Numbered from the stretch's first letter, positions 46,295-55,352 are shown. The stretch: 64,000 nucleotides of DNA from Candidatus Geocrenenecus huangii (GCA_023268155.1 JALNKM010000003.1:124001-188000); one strand, 5' to 3'. The notes: generated by a model not told the origin, from the letters alone. Translations and numbers: made by a program.

Positions 46295-47728
46295 CTAAAT
46301 GACCGGGATCAACCTTGGTATTAGATCTTCTTCGGATGGTTCAACGATGAAGAATCGTGTACGAGGCTTGACCCCATAAAGAATAACTCTACCATGTTTC
46401 TTAGTTATCTTAATATGAGAATCAGATAAGGGTGCAAGCCTCTCAATGATCCATGGGTAGAGAGGCTTAGCAAGCAATATCGTCAATCCACCAATATTTC
46501 TTACTAGATTCGAGATACGGTATATCAGTTCTACAATAGCTTCACGCAACCTACTAGCTAATCTATCTATTCCGAGAGAGATTATTGGAGGGCCTTTACC
46601 TGCGGATAAGCTTCTTTCAACCACACCAAAAATCCTTTCAAAGACCTCCTCTGGGTCGAACATCGACATCTTTTCCACATTCTGAGGCAATTCTTCCTTT
46701 CTTTCAATATCGATGAGAATAGTTAGATTGTCATTTATGAGTTCTTCTGGGATTTTAAAGATCTTAGCAAAATTAATTACGTCACGCCAATCAGTTCCTC
46801 CGGATAGAATCATTATAACAGGTCTATTTCCTCTAATAATATTGGAAACAAGCATTGGCGAATACACTAATGCATACTCTTGAAGAGACACCCAAGGGTC
46901 GATTTCTAGTAGAATTGTTGTACCACCAGTAAATCCACCTATCTCTTTATCAAGGTCGGAGATTCCAGTAGAGAACCTTCCGGGAAGGTCCGGTGGCGTT
47001 ACATATTTTCTACCTTCGTAAAATTCCTTTGTAATATTCAGTGGAGGATATGCCTCGAATCCTTTGTATAGACTTATACATGCTAATGGTTCTCTTATCT
47101 CTGAACCCCTCATCTTCAGTATATTTACTTCTCTCCAAAGCCTATCTTCAATAATTTCTCTTTTAAGGAATATTACACCGTCAGATATGAATTCTTCGAA
47201 TCCGTATTCATACACCTGCTCATTTGGGATTTCTTTTATCAAGATCGTCGTACACCCCATCTGTCTCGCAATCTTCGATAGTAAGGAATGAAGAAATACT
47301 CTAGCCTCAAATGGGGATTTAAACATTTGGCTCATAGCTGTAAATGAATCTATTACAAGCCTCTTCGCACTCATAGACTCAACAGCGTCAACAATGTCTG
47401 CTACTGATATACTTACACCAGGCTCAAATAACGTTGGGATAGCCAAGTACTTGAATAATCCTCTATCTCTTAGACTACGGAAGTCCAAGCCGAAACCTAA
47501 CATAAAATCATAGAATCTTTCTTCATCTTCTAGGAGGGATGCATAAACACCTGGCTCATTATATTTTAGTATACCATTATAGATGAAGGCTCCGGCTAGA
47601 GCAGTCTTGCCTGTTCCAGGATTCCCTGAAACAGTTATAAGACCGCCACGTGGAAAACCCGTTATAATCTTGTCGAACCCCTCCACACCCGTCAGAACGA
47701 CTTCATGGCTGGACATGGTTACCCCCAT
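46295..47728 (-). CDS. KaiC-like RecA-superfamily ATPase with a degenerate second domain
   Basis: The 477-residue protein starts with a KaiC-type domain containing 'GVEGFDKIITGFPRGGLITVSGNPGTGKTALAG' (in parts) with an intact Walker A GNPGTGKT and Walker B 'RLVIDSFTAM'. A second domain begins at about residue 235 ('FSTGISDLDKEIGGFTGGTTILLE'), but its Walker A is lost (IDPWVSLQ). Archaeal KaiC-like ATPases are often signalling or motility regulators; no circadian role is implied. The first ATG overlaps the stop of the upstream gene (ATGGGGGTAA); a second ATG lies at 47716. Confidence 0.85.
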   Translation of the reverse strand: MGVTMSSHEVVLTGVEGFDKIITGFPRGGLITVSGNPGTGKTALAGAFIYNGILKYNEPGVYASLLEDEERFYDFMLGFGLDFRSLRDRGLFKYLAIPTLFEPGVSISVADIVDAVESMSAKRLVIDSFTAMSQMFKSPFEARVFLHSLLSKIARQMGCTTILIKEIPNEQVYEYGFEEFISDGVIFLKREIIEDRLWREVNILKMRGSEIREPLACISLYKGFEAYPPLNITKEFYEGRKYVTPPDLPGRFSTGISDLDKEIGGFTGGTTILLEIDPWVSLQEYALVYSPMLVSNIIRGNRPVIMILSGGTDWRDVINFAKIFKIPEELINDNLTILIDIERKEELPQNVEKMSMFDPEEVFERIFGVVERSLSAGKGPPIISLGIDRLASRLREAIVELIYRISNLVRNIGGLTILLAKPLYPWIIERLAPLSDSHIKITKKHGRVILYGVKPRTRFFIVEPSEEDLIPRLIPVI

Positions 47729-48084
47729 TTAAAAACTCGTAAAAACCTCTTGTAGGATTCCTCATCATCGGATTTCATTAATTCTAGGAACTCCTCGGGA
47801 GAGACACCTATCATCTTTCCTTCTTCTATAAGCTTCATGGCCAGGATCCTTAGAATGGCATCCGCACCCTTACCTAGGAAATTCTTGAGAGCATTATAAA
47901 AGATTGGGGGAGAGGATACGAGAACTTCATACATGTCATGTTGCAGACGTCTATTAAGATAATGTTCAAGAGCACTCAATCCAGCTGGACCTAACAATTC
48001 TCTAAAAGTAGACCTGAAAACCTCTTTAACATATGAGTCTATCCCCTCATTATTCTTTTCAGTCCAAGAAGCCTCTTTACCCAC
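47719..48084 (-). CDS. Small helical protein co-operonic with the KaiC-like ATPase
   Basis: The 121-residue, mostly alpha-helical protein has 'VFRSTFRELLGPAGLSALEHYLNRRL' and 'ALKNFLGKGADAILRILAMKLIEE' blocks, which resemble small partner proteins found beside archaeal KaiC-like ATPases. No catalytic motif is seen. Its stop overlaps the start of the KaiC-like gene by 10 nt, which strongly suggests a shared function. The family name is not certain. Confidence 0.7.
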   Translation of the reverse strand: MGKEASWTEKNNEGIDSYVKEVFRSTFRELLGPAGLSALEHYLNRRLQHDMYEVLVSSPPIFYNALKNFLGKGADAILRILAMKLIEEGKMIGVSPEEFLELMKSDDEESYKRFLRVFKWG

Positions 48085-48447
48085 TTTAGTTCTACCTCTC
48101 CGGGAACCTCAGCCTTCCATGCAATATTTATACAGAGGAGTTAATATTCTTTTAAGATCTTTATCTCCACAGTATGAGAAACTTAACAATCATTCAGTAA
48201 ACGCTTTCCATCTATTTTTGGAGGATGTCAATAATTTTCAGGAATATTGTCTAGATAATCTAGGTTTGGTCTACTGATGAACTAGAGCAGATCTTAACAT
48301 GTGAAGGAATCTCTAAGCAATGATGGAAAAGAGAGCTAGGAACAACAAGATTATACATCAATAGACTATCCCGTTCATCCCAATGGATATTACTGCTCGT
48401 TGTCATGGATTTCTTAGAAAGATAAATCCTTAATCGAAAAGAATTGA

Positions 48448-48509
48448 TTGGGTCGGCTCGGCTCTTCCTCCATCATCAATCAGTCTGGGGCAGCGGCCTC
48501 ATCCCCAAC
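48448..48509 (-). ncRNA. Possible C/D-box-like small RNA
   Basis: This 62-nt segment is far more GC-rich than its surroundings. On the minus strand it contains GATGA (C-like), CTGA (D'), TGATGA (C') and CCGA (D-like) in the right order, and its ends TTGGG and CCCAA can pair as a terminal stem. The outer boxes are not canonical and the first guide interval is long, so the assignment is tentative. The rest of the 535-nt gap (48085-48619) shows no gene. Confidence 0.3.
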
Positions 48510-48619
48510 ACATTATCCCCATCACACTAGCTTAAAGGATTTACCCCATTCATGCCTTAGCAACCCTTCGCATGATATAAGTTTATGTAATAGATTCACA
48601 CAAAAAATCTAGAAGAGTA

Positions 48620-49096
48620 TTGATAGAAGTATGCTTTACCTTGAATGGAAAGATGGTGAAAGTCCAGACAGAGCCGAATGCTACATTGCTTGATGTTCTT
48701 AGAGAAGAACTAAGAATATCGAGTGTTAAGAGAGGATGCGAGGTTGGAGAATGCGGTGCATGCACCGTACTTATCGACGGGAAGCCTGTTAACAGCTGCT
48801 TGATACTTGCACCAAAAGTCGAGGGGAGAAGTATACTCACGGTTGAAGGGCTAACGAGAAACGATGAACTCCACCCTCTCCAAGAATCATTCATAGAAGA
48901 ATTCGCATTACAATGTGGATACTGCACGCCTGGAGTACTATTAACGGCGAAGGCATTGTTAGACCTGAAACCTTCCCCTACGATAGAAGAGATAAAAGAA
49001 GCCCTATCTGGAAACATCTGTAGATGCGGAGCATACCAAGAAATAATAAATGCAATACTGAAGACGTCTAGGAAACTCCAGGGAAAATCAGATTAG
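48620..49096 (+). CDS. Molybdenum hydroxylase [2Fe-2S] small subunit (first copy)
   Basis: The 158-residue protein carries two [2Fe-2S] clusters that pass electrons from the molybdenum site. The plant-type cluster ligands are in 'CEVGECGACTVLIDGKPVNSC' (in parts), and the second cluster in 'QCGYCTPGVL' and 'NICRCGAYQ'. This is the standard small subunit of xanthine dehydrogenase, aldehyde oxidase and CO dehydrogenase families. The start is a TTG. A second small subunit lies at 53173, about 4.5 kb downstream, so this one may serve another large subunit or be an alternative partner. The MobA-like gene follows after 5 nt. Confidence 0.93.
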   Translation: MIEVCFTLNGKMVKVQTEPNATLLDVLREELRISSVKRGCEVGECGACTVLIDGKPVNSCLILAPKVEGRSILTVEGLTRNDELHPLQESFIEEFALQCGYCTPGVLLTAKALLDLKPSPTIEEIKEALSGNICRCGAYQEIINAILKTSRKLQGKSD

Positions 49097-49101
49097 AAGC
49101 T

Positions 49102-49737
49102 ATGACAGAATATGAGTATGTGAAGAAGATGAGTAAGAAGAATAAGATTGCATTAATAATACTAGCAGCAGGAAAATCCACGAGATTTCCAGGAAATAAG
49201 CTTTTAGCAAAAATAAACAATGAATCCATGATTGAGAAAGTAGTTAAGACAGGGTTGAACTCCAAAGCCGACAACATCCTGATCGTAGTTGGACACGAAG
49301 CTGAAAAAATATCGAAATCGCTTGAAAATATAAGAGATGCAAGAATACAAGTAATCTATAACCCAAGATATGAAGAAGGTCAGAGCAGTTCTGTAAAGAC
49401 TGGTGTTGAGTACGTCGTAGGTAAGGCAGACGCAGTAATGATCCTTCCAGCCGACGTACCATTCATTACTCCGGAAGACATAGATAGACTTATAGAAGTA
49501 TATGAGATAACCAATTCAACAATTGTTGTTGCATCATATAGAGGGAGACATGGACACCCAATACTCTTCTCAAGCAAGCTCTTCAACGAGTTAATGATGA
49601 TAACGGAAGAAAAACATGGTCTTAAAGAGGTCATAGAAAAACATAGAGAAGAGATAGTCGAGGCGGAATCAAGTCCATTCACATTAATAGATATAGATAC
49701 ACAAGAAGACCTTGAGAAAATCTTGAAGATGTACTAG
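49102..49737 (+). CDS. MobA/MocA-like molybdenum cofactor nucleotidyltransferase
   Basis: The 211-residue protein has the MobA-like nucleotidyltransferase fold: 'LIILAAGKSTRFPGNKLLAKI' (in parts), 'ILIVVGHEAEKI', 'QGSSSVKTG'-like 'EGQSSSVKTGVEYV' and 'MILPADVPFITPEDI'. MocA-type enzymes add CMP to molybdopterin for xanthine-dehydrogenase-type enzymes, which fits the location between the small and large hydroxylase subunit genes. Whether it uses CTP or GTP cannot be told from sequence by eye. Confidence 0.85.
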   Translation: MTEYEYVKKMSKKNKIALIILAAGKSTRFPGNKLLAKINNESMIEKVVKTGLNSKADNILIVVGHEAEKISKSLENIRDARIQVIYNPRYEEGQSSSVKTGVEYVVGKADAVMILPADVPFITPEDIDRLIEVYEITNSTIVVASYRGRHGHPILFSSKLFNELMMITEEKHGLKEVIEKHREEIVEAESSPFTLIDIDTQEDLEKILKMY

Positions 49738-49887
49738 AGAAACGAAGACCTCTAAAAAGTTCCCCATATTTACATCTTTACCTAATACCTAATACCCCAT
49801 TACTAGAGATCTCGAGTAAAACAATGGTGGATGAAGTAGTTAGCTAAGACTAATAAGGTTCTTAATTTACTCAGATAGTTGAGCTTC

Positions 49888-52254
49888 ATGAGTTTCTACG
49901 CTATCGGTAAGAGGACTGCTAGAAAAGACTCAGTAGCAAAAGTCACTGGCTGGGAGAAGTATGCCTCAGACATATATCTTCCAAACATGCTTCATGCAAG
50001 AGTCCTAAAGAGCCCTTTCCCCCACGCTATAGTAAAAAAGATCGATACGAGTAGAGCGGAGGAGATGGGGGCCATAGTAGTGACCTTCAAGGATGTACCT
50101 GACAAATTATTCTGTCCAAGACTTGTAAGCACACCCGATGCAACATACAAGGATTGGAAAGTATTAACAGATAAACCGAAATTCGTTGGAGAACCTATAG
50201 CTGCCGTCGCAGCCGAGACAGAAGAACTAGCACAAATAGCTTTAGAGTCCATCAATGTTGAATATGAATTACTTGAGCCTGTATTCGATGCCCTAGAATC
50301 GATGAAAGAAGGAAAACCAAGGATTCATGACAAGATCATGTTGAATGACAAGATCATAGATATAGAGAACAATGTTGCCTGTAGATTAGAGCTTCAGGAA
50401 GGAGACCTAGAAGAAGCATTCAAGAGATCAGATATAATTATCGAGAGGGAGTTCAGAACGAGTAGAGGATATCACAACCAGCTTGAACCCAAGGTCGCTG
50501 TAGTTAACCCTGAGCCGGACGGAGGCTTAACGATATGGTGTACGACCCAGACCATCCATAACACGAGACTACTGATTAGCGAGATCTTCAACATACCTGT
50601 AAGCAAGATCAATGTCAAGAAACTCGCTCTAGGAGGAGGATTCGGCTCAAGCATACAGACAAACATTGTTGTCCCTATAGCTGTGGCGCTAGCGCTTAAG
50701 GCCCGTAGACCCGTTAGACTAGCATATACAAAGGAAGAAGACATGCATGAGCATAGCAGCTACCAGATGATCTTCAGATTAAAGATAGGGGTAACGAGAG
50801 ATGGAAAACTCACAGGAGGATTCATGGAGAACATAATGGATATAGGTGCACACCAGATCCAGGCCTACCCATTACTTGGAACATGCGCTGGATGGTGGGT
50901 ATCCTTATACAAGCTTCAAGCAATAAAATATGTAGGTGTAGCGATCTACACGAACAAGATACCTTCATGCGCATACAGGGGATACGGCAACCCCCAGGTA
51001 ACATGGGCCGTAGAAACGATTATGGATGAGCTGGCGGAAATGCTTGGAATGGATCCCATCGAGTTTAGGCTCAAAAACTATGTAGGCGAAAGAGACCTAT
51101 TCTGGGGTCAGGGACCAACAGTAAAATCAATCATCAAGAGCTGCGGAGTAGAGGAAATACTGAAGAAGGGATCCGAATTGATAGGTTGGAAGAATAGACC
51201 TAAGCCTGGAGAACAGAAAGGTAGATTCAGAAGGGGGATAGGGATGGCGAGAGGATACCATACGTCGAGCGCAGGAGCGCCTATACCAAGTCAAGTGATC
51301 GATTATTCTGGAGCAATCCTAAAAGTAAACGAAGATGGGACAGTAGACTACATTACTGGTCTGGTCGATCAGGGTGGAGGGACATTAGAAGCTCATGCAA
51401 AAATAATAGCTGAGGAGCTCGGTTTACCATTAAAGAATGTAAACATTGTTGCCGCGGACTCGCAGACAACGATATACGATGTATGTACACATGCCTCTAG
51501 AGGAGTATATGCTGGAGGGGGAGCAGCATTAAATGTTGCAAGACAAGTTAAAGAAAAAATATTCAAGTTGGCTTCAACGATCTTAAACGCTTACCCGCAT
51601 ACGTTGAGGATACGACCAGATGAAGAGAGGGGTCAAGCAGTAATATACGTTGAGGGGCTACCTGGGAAAGAGATAACGCTCGGAGAGCTTGCAACCCTTG
51701 CTAGAATAAAGAATCTGGGAACGATCGCTGCAGTAGACAGTTTTAGACCTCCAGCCTGCCCACCACACTTTACAGGATACTTTGTTGAAGTATTAGTTGA
51801 TACAGAGACAGGCATCGTGAAACCTTTAAAGGTAGTGATAGGCGCGGATGTCGGGACAGTAATAAATCCAGACCTCGCGGAAGGACAGCTCCACGGCGGC
51901 TTCATCATGGGTTGGAGTAGAGCCATTCTCGAAGATTTAAAATACAATGAGGAGATTGGAGATATAGAATGTAGGGGATTCATAATCGATTATAAGATGC
52001 CTACTGCTGCAGACATACCAGAAGAGATCAAGACATTCTTTGTAGAAACCTATGAGCCTACAGGACCCTTCGGAGCAAAAGGTTTAGGTGAGGGGGCGCA
52101 GAACCCCGCCATAGCAGCAATATCTAACGCAATCTATAATGCGACAGGAGTAAGATTTTACGAGTTGCCGATAACCCCTGAGAAACTACTAGAGAAATTA
52201 AAAGAAAAAGAGGGTAGAAAACTTGCTGTGGAGGATGCTGTAAAGCTAACATGA
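49888..52254 (+). CDS. Molybdenum hydroxylase large subunit (xanthine dehydrogenase/aldehyde oxidase family)
   Basis: This roughly 788-residue subunit holds the molybdopterin site. Visible are 'GGGFGSSIQTN', 'CAYRGYGNPQ' and the glutamate-bearing 'GAKGLGEGAQNPAIAAISNA'. The AYRGYG loop is that of the xanthine dehydrogenase and aldehyde oxidase branch, not the AYRCSFR loop of form I CO dehydrogenase. The substrate remains unknown. A box A-like TTAATTTA at about 49863 fits a leaderless start at the ATG at 49888; a TTG lies at 49879. The FAD subunit gene follows after 16 nt. Confidence 0.93.
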   Translation: MSFYAIGKRTARKDSVAKVTGWEKYASDIYLPNMLHARVLKSPFPHAIVKKIDTSRAEEMGAIVVTFKDVPDKLFCPRLVSTPDATYKDWKVLTDKPKFVGEPIAAVAAETEELAQIALESINVEYELLEPVFDALESMKEGKPRIHDKIMLNDKIIDIENNVACRLELQEGDLEEAFKRSDIIIEREFRTSRGYHNQLEPKVAVVNPEPDGGLTIWCTTQTIHNTRLLISEIFNIPVSKINVKKLALGGGFGSSIQTNIVVPIAVALALKARRPVRLAYTKEEDMHEHSSYQMIFRLKIGVTRDGKLTGGFMENIMDIGAHQIQAYPLLGTCAGWWVSLYKLQAIKYVGVAIYTNKIPSCAYRGYGNPQVTWAVETIMDELAEMLGMDPIEFRLKNYVGERDLFWGQGPTVKSIIKSCGVEEILKKGSELIGWKNRPKPGEQKGRFRRGIGMARGYHTSSAGAPIPSQVIDYSGAILKVNEDGTVDYITGLVDQGGGTLEAHAKIIAEELGLPLKNVNIVAADSQTTIYDVCTHASRGVYAGGGAALNVARQVKEKIFKLASTILNAYPHTLRIRPDEERGQAVIYVEGLPGKEITLGELATLARIKNLGTIAAVDSFRPPACPPHFTGYFVEVLVDTETGIVKPLKVVIGADVGTVINPDLAEGQLHGGFIMGWSRAILEDLKYNEEIGDIECRGFIIDYKMPTAADIPEEIKTFFVETYEPTGPFGAKGLGEGAQNPAIAAISNAIYNATGVRFYELPITPEKLLEKLKEKEGRKLAVEDAVKLT

Positions 52255-52270
52255 AAGCAGAGGTGGTTTA

Positions 52271-53176
52271 ATGAGGGCAGATTATGTAAACCTCGTCAAT
52301 ACACATACAGTTCCAGTAAGATTCATGTATCATTCGCCTGAAACTCTTGAAGAAGCATTGAGACTAATGAGAGAATATGGAGGCGAGGCCAGAGTCATGG
52401 CGGGTGGGACGGACCTGATAGTAGATATGAAGCTGCGCAGGAAAGAACCCAAACACATAGTAAGCTTAAACAAGATTAGGGGGATAGAGTATATAGTCGA
52501 AGAAGATGGGGGAGTAAGAATCGGCGCAAACACAAAGTTGAGAAGCATAGAGAAGAATAGTATCGTACGTGAGAGATTTGAAGCATTGTATGAGGCGGTT
52601 AGGTCTATAGCCTCAGTACAAGTAAGGAATATGGGCACTCTTGTTGGGAACATATGTAATGCTAGCCCAGCCGCCGACTCAGCTCCTCCCCTTCTAGTCT
52701 ACGACGCAGTAGTGAAGGCTCGAAGTATAGATGGCGAGAGGAAGATAAAGATAAGAGATTTCTTTAAAGGGCCGGGAAAAACATGCTTGAAGGATGATGA
52801 GATCGTCACGGAAGTATTCATACCATATCCTCCCGGAGATTCGGCGAGCACATTCTTTAAGATCTCTAGAGTCAGCATGGACTTAGCAAAAGTTAACATA
52901 GCGATACTTGTCAAACTCAGCAGCAACGTGGTCGAAGACTTCAGAATTGCATTAGGGGCCGTTGCACCTACACCCTTAAGAATACCCAAAGCTGAAGAAT
53001 ATCTAAGACATAAACCTCTAAATGAAGAAAACCTCAACATTGTTGAAAAAATAGTAAGTGAAGAAATAAAGCCGATAACAGATGTAAGATCTACTGAATG
53101 GTATCGGAGAGAAGTATCCAAAATATTGGTAAGAGATGCATTAAATTCGACCATTAAGAAGCTGGTGAGAACATGA
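52271..53176 (+). CDS. Molybdenum hydroxylase FAD-binding medium subunit
   Basis: The 301-residue protein is the FAD subunit (CoxM/XdhB type). FAD-binding stretches are 'ARVMAGGTDLIVDMKLR' and 'TLVGNICNASPAADSAPPLL' (in parts), with the C-terminal CO-dehydrogenase-flavoprotein domain ('AVAPTPLRIPKAEEYL'). It is 16 nt after the large subunit and overlaps the second small subunit by 4 nt, so large, medium and small subunits form one transcription unit. Confidence 0.95.
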   Translation: MRADYVNLVNTHTVPVRFMYHSPETLEEALRLMREYGGEARVMAGGTDLIVDMKLRRKEPKHIVSLNKIRGIEYIVEEDGGVRIGANTKLRSIEKNSIVRERFEALYEAVRSIASVQVRNMGTLVGNICNASPAADSAPPLLVYDAVVKARSIDGERKIKIRDFFKGPGKTCLKDDEIVTEVFIPYPPGDSASTFFKISRVSMDLAKVNIAILVKLSSNVVEDFRIALGAVAPTPLRIPKAEEYLRHKPLNEENLNIVEKIVSEEIKPITDVRSTEWYRREVSKILVRDALNSTIKKLVRT

Positions 53177-53655
53177 AGATTGAATTAATAGTTAATGGAG
53201 TTAGAAGAGTAATTGATGTCGAGCCTAACGAACTGTTGATCAATGTTATCCGGGAGAAGCTAGGCTTGACTGGGACCAAGTATGGATGCGGTATAGGAGA
53301 ATGCGGAGCATGCACCGTCATTGTTGACAGTAAGCCTGTACTATCATGTCTAACGCTAGCAGTCGAAGTCGCGGGGAGAGAAATTACGACAATAGAAGGA
53401 GTAGCCAAGAATGGTAGACTAGACCCAGTTCAAGAAGCATTCGTAGAAGAAGGCGCAGTCCAGTGTGGATACTGTACGCCTGGATTCATAATAATGGCAA
53501 AAGCATTACTTGAAGAGAACAAGAATCCAAGCAGACAAGAAATCATCGAATATATTAAGGGAAACCTATGCAGATGCACAGGATACATAAACATCGTAAA
53601 AGCAATACAGAAAGCTTCTGAGAAAATCACGCTGAAAGAAAGAAAAACCACGTAA
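53173..53655 (+). CDS. Molybdenum hydroxylase [2Fe-2S] small subunit (second copy)
   Basis: The 160-residue protein has the same two-cluster layout as the copy at 48620: 'CGIGECGACTVIVDSKPVLSC' (in parts), 'QCGYCTPGFI' and 'NLCRCTGYI'. Its ATG overlaps the end of the medium subunit gene. Because it is coupled to the large and medium subunits, it is the probable partner in the heterotrimer. Confidence 0.95.
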   Translation: MKIELIVNGVRRVIDVEPNELLINVIREKLGLTGTKYGCGIGECGACTVIVDSKPVLSCLTLAVEVAGREITTIEGVAKNGRLDPVQEAFVEEGAVQCGYCTPGFIIMAKALLEENKNPSRQEIIEYIKGNLCRCTGYINIVKAIQKASEKITLKERKTT

Positions 53656-53735
53656 ACATAATATTTTCTCTCAGTAATGCTCATGCAATCTATCTAGCGA
53701 AAAGATTTTAAGAGGGGATCCGGATTAATTATGTC

Positions 53736-54140
53736 ATGCCAGGGGAACGTCCTACTGCTGCTTTTGTGTTATCTCTAATAGGAGGTATTCTTATACTACT
53801 TGGAAGCATAGTCACCGCTATATTTGCAGGCATATTCGGTGGAGCTATGATGATAGTACCATTCTTAGGAGGTCTGGGAGCACTAGTAATAGCTATGGGC
53901 ATTCTTGGGATAATATTTGGAATAATAATATTGATCGGAGCCATAATGGTCAATTCAAGCAATCCTTCTAGAGTAAGAACAGGGTCAATAATCGTATTGG
54001 TCTTCTCTATTCTAAGCCTACTTAGTGGCGGAGGATTCATAGTAGGATTCATACTAGCATTAATCGGAAGCATACTTGGATTAGTCTGGAAGCCATATGA
54101 AGAAAAAGGTCGTCTACCTCCTCCACCGCCTCCCCCCTAA
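53736..54140 (+). CDS. Four-helix membrane protein with polyproline tail
   Basis: The 134-residue protein has about four transmembrane helices with Gly/Ala/Ile-rich faces ('FVLSLIGGILILLGSIV', 'GALVIAMGILGIIFGII' and others). It ends with 'KPYEEKGRLPPPPPPP', a run of seven prolines in the cytoplasm that could bind a proline-recognising partner. It resembles DUF4064-type small membrane proteins of thermophilic archaea. No enzymatic role is suggested. It follows the hydroxylase operon by about 80 nt. A T-rich stretch just after it may end transcription. Confidence 0.6.
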   Translation: MPGERPTAAFVLSLIGGILILLGSIVTAIFAGIFGGAMMIVPFLGGLGALVIAMGILGIIFGIIILIGAIMVNSSNPSRVRTGSIIVLVFSILSLLSGGGFIVGFILALIGSILGLVWKPYEEKGRLPPPPPPP

Positions 54141-54183
54141 TACCTATCCAACTTTTTTCATTTTAAAATACTAAATAATTTTA

Positions 54184-54321
54184 TCAAGTCTTATGTAGAT
54201 ACTCATATAACGTTCTCACATAGGAGGATATAGAATCCACTCTTTTACTTAATTCTTCGACCTTAGCTTCAAGTTTAGCTATTCTCTCTCTTAGTGATAT
54301 AATCTCTGATTCTACACTCAT
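54184..54321 (-). CDS. 45-residue coiled-coil microprotein
   Basis: The frame encodes MSVESEIISLRERIAKLEAK and then a further heptad-rich part ending in 'YEYLHKT'. Almost the whole chain is one amphipathic helix with leucine/isoleucine at a and d positions, suggesting a homodimer or an adaptor. An AAGGT lies 8 nt before the ATG, and an ATATAT box A about 25 nt upstream. It lies between the polyproline membrane protein and xdhC, in its own short gap. The function is unknown. Confidence 0.6.
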   Translation of the reverse strand: MSVESEIISLRERIAKLEAKVEELSKRVDSISSYVRTLYEYLHKT

Positions 54322-54391
54322 GGAGATTTACCTTGTTAAGCCATGATATATTTCTTTCCATTTTAGAGTTTTCTATTATATACCTTACACT

Positions 54392-54409
54392 ATAGTGGCA
54401 AACCACTAT
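54392..54409 (-). terminator. Hairpin at the end of xdhC
   Basis: ATAGTGG-CAAA-CCACTAT forms a perfect 7-bp stem with a 4-nt loop and includes the xdhC stop codon. It may terminate the xdhC message or separate it from the promoter of the 45-residue gene. Confidence 0.35.
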
Positions 54410-55236
54410 TCCTGATGTATCAGAATTGATAGGTGCTTCATAGTCCCTCCTTTCAAGACTTTTACAATCTCAGCCATTATCGCCACCGCAATCTCCTCGG
54501 GCGTATCTGCGCCTATATCTATCCCCACCGGCATGTACAATCTCTCCTTAAGATCTCCTACTCTGTAACCTTCTTCTTTGAGCCTCTTCAAAAACTCTGC
54601 ACATTTTCTCTTACTGCCAAGCAAACCTATGTATTTAGCATTAGTCCTTAGAGAAGCCCTCAACGCTTTGTAATCTTCCTCTACTCCACCATAAACTATC
54701 AGGACTACATCCTTACTAGTAATATGTATCTTTTCCACCCAGTCTTCTAAATCTTTAGAAATGATTAATTCTTCTGCATCCGGAAATCTTTCTTTACTTG
54801 CGAACTCGGGGTTGACGTCGACGATTGCGATCTTATATCCGAGGAATACGGCAATCCTTGAGACCGCTTGTGCTAGATGCCCTGCCCCTATTAATACTAT
54901 TTTAGGCATCGGTTTGAGAACATCCATGAATACTTCTACTTCTCCACCACATATTAAACCCGTCTCAACACCTTCGCCTACGCCTTCTCTTCTAAATACG
55001 TATTTCTTCAATGTGGGTTTACCTTCTCTAAGAGCTCCGAGGGCATCTCTCCAAACCATCATCTCGAAAGACCCCCCGCCAAGCGTTCCGATAAATGAGC
55101 CATCTTCTCTAACTAAGATCCTAGCTCCAACGTCTCTTGGAGCAGAACCCGTCTTCTTCACTATGGTTGCTAGGACTACAGACCTCCCATTCTTATGCTC
55201 TTCAATGAGAGCCTTATAGATGTCTAGATAACTCAT
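54406..55236 (-). CDS. xdhC: XdhC/CoxI-family molybdenum cofactor insertion factor
   Basis: The 276-residue protein belongs to the XdhC/CoxI family, which binds molybdopterin cytosine dinucleotide and helps insert (sulfurated) cofactor into hydroxylases. The N-terminal domain has 'VLATIVKKTGSAPRDVGARILV' and 'GTLGGGSFEMMV', and a Rossmann-fold C-terminal domain begins with 'KIVLIGAGHLAQAVSRIAVFLGYK' and contains 'YIGLLGSKRKCAEFLKRLKEEG' (in parts). It lies convergent with the hydroxylase operon, which it probably serves. Confidence 0.93.
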   Translation of the reverse strand: MSYLDIYKALIEEHKNGRSVVLATIVKKTGSAPRDVGARILVREDGSFIGTLGGGSFEMMVWRDALGALREGKPTLKKYVFRREGVGEGVETGLICGGEVEVFMDVLKPMPKIVLIGAGHLAQAVSRIAVFLGYKIAIVDVNPEFASKERFPDAEELIISKDLEDWVEKIHITSKDVVLIVYGGVEEDYKALRASLRTNAKYIGLLGSKRKCAEFLKRLKEEGYRVGDLKERLYMPVGIDIGADTPEEIAVAIMAEIVKVLKGGTMKHLSILIHQE

Positions 55237-55352
55237 ACCATCCTATAAGATTATCTGGTTCTTTCTTAAATAATTTACCAGAAGACAAAGAGGTTACAAT
55301 CGATCATGAGCGTTAGCATCTGGCTTAAATAAAAAATAGGATTTTAAGAAAG

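Noticed and set aside
49888-52254. Form I (aerobic) carbon monoxide dehydrogenase
   Set aside because: The subunit order and FAD subunit are similar, but the large subunit lacks the AYRCSFR active-site loop and instead has AYRGYG of the xanthine dehydrogenase/aldehyde oxidase branch.
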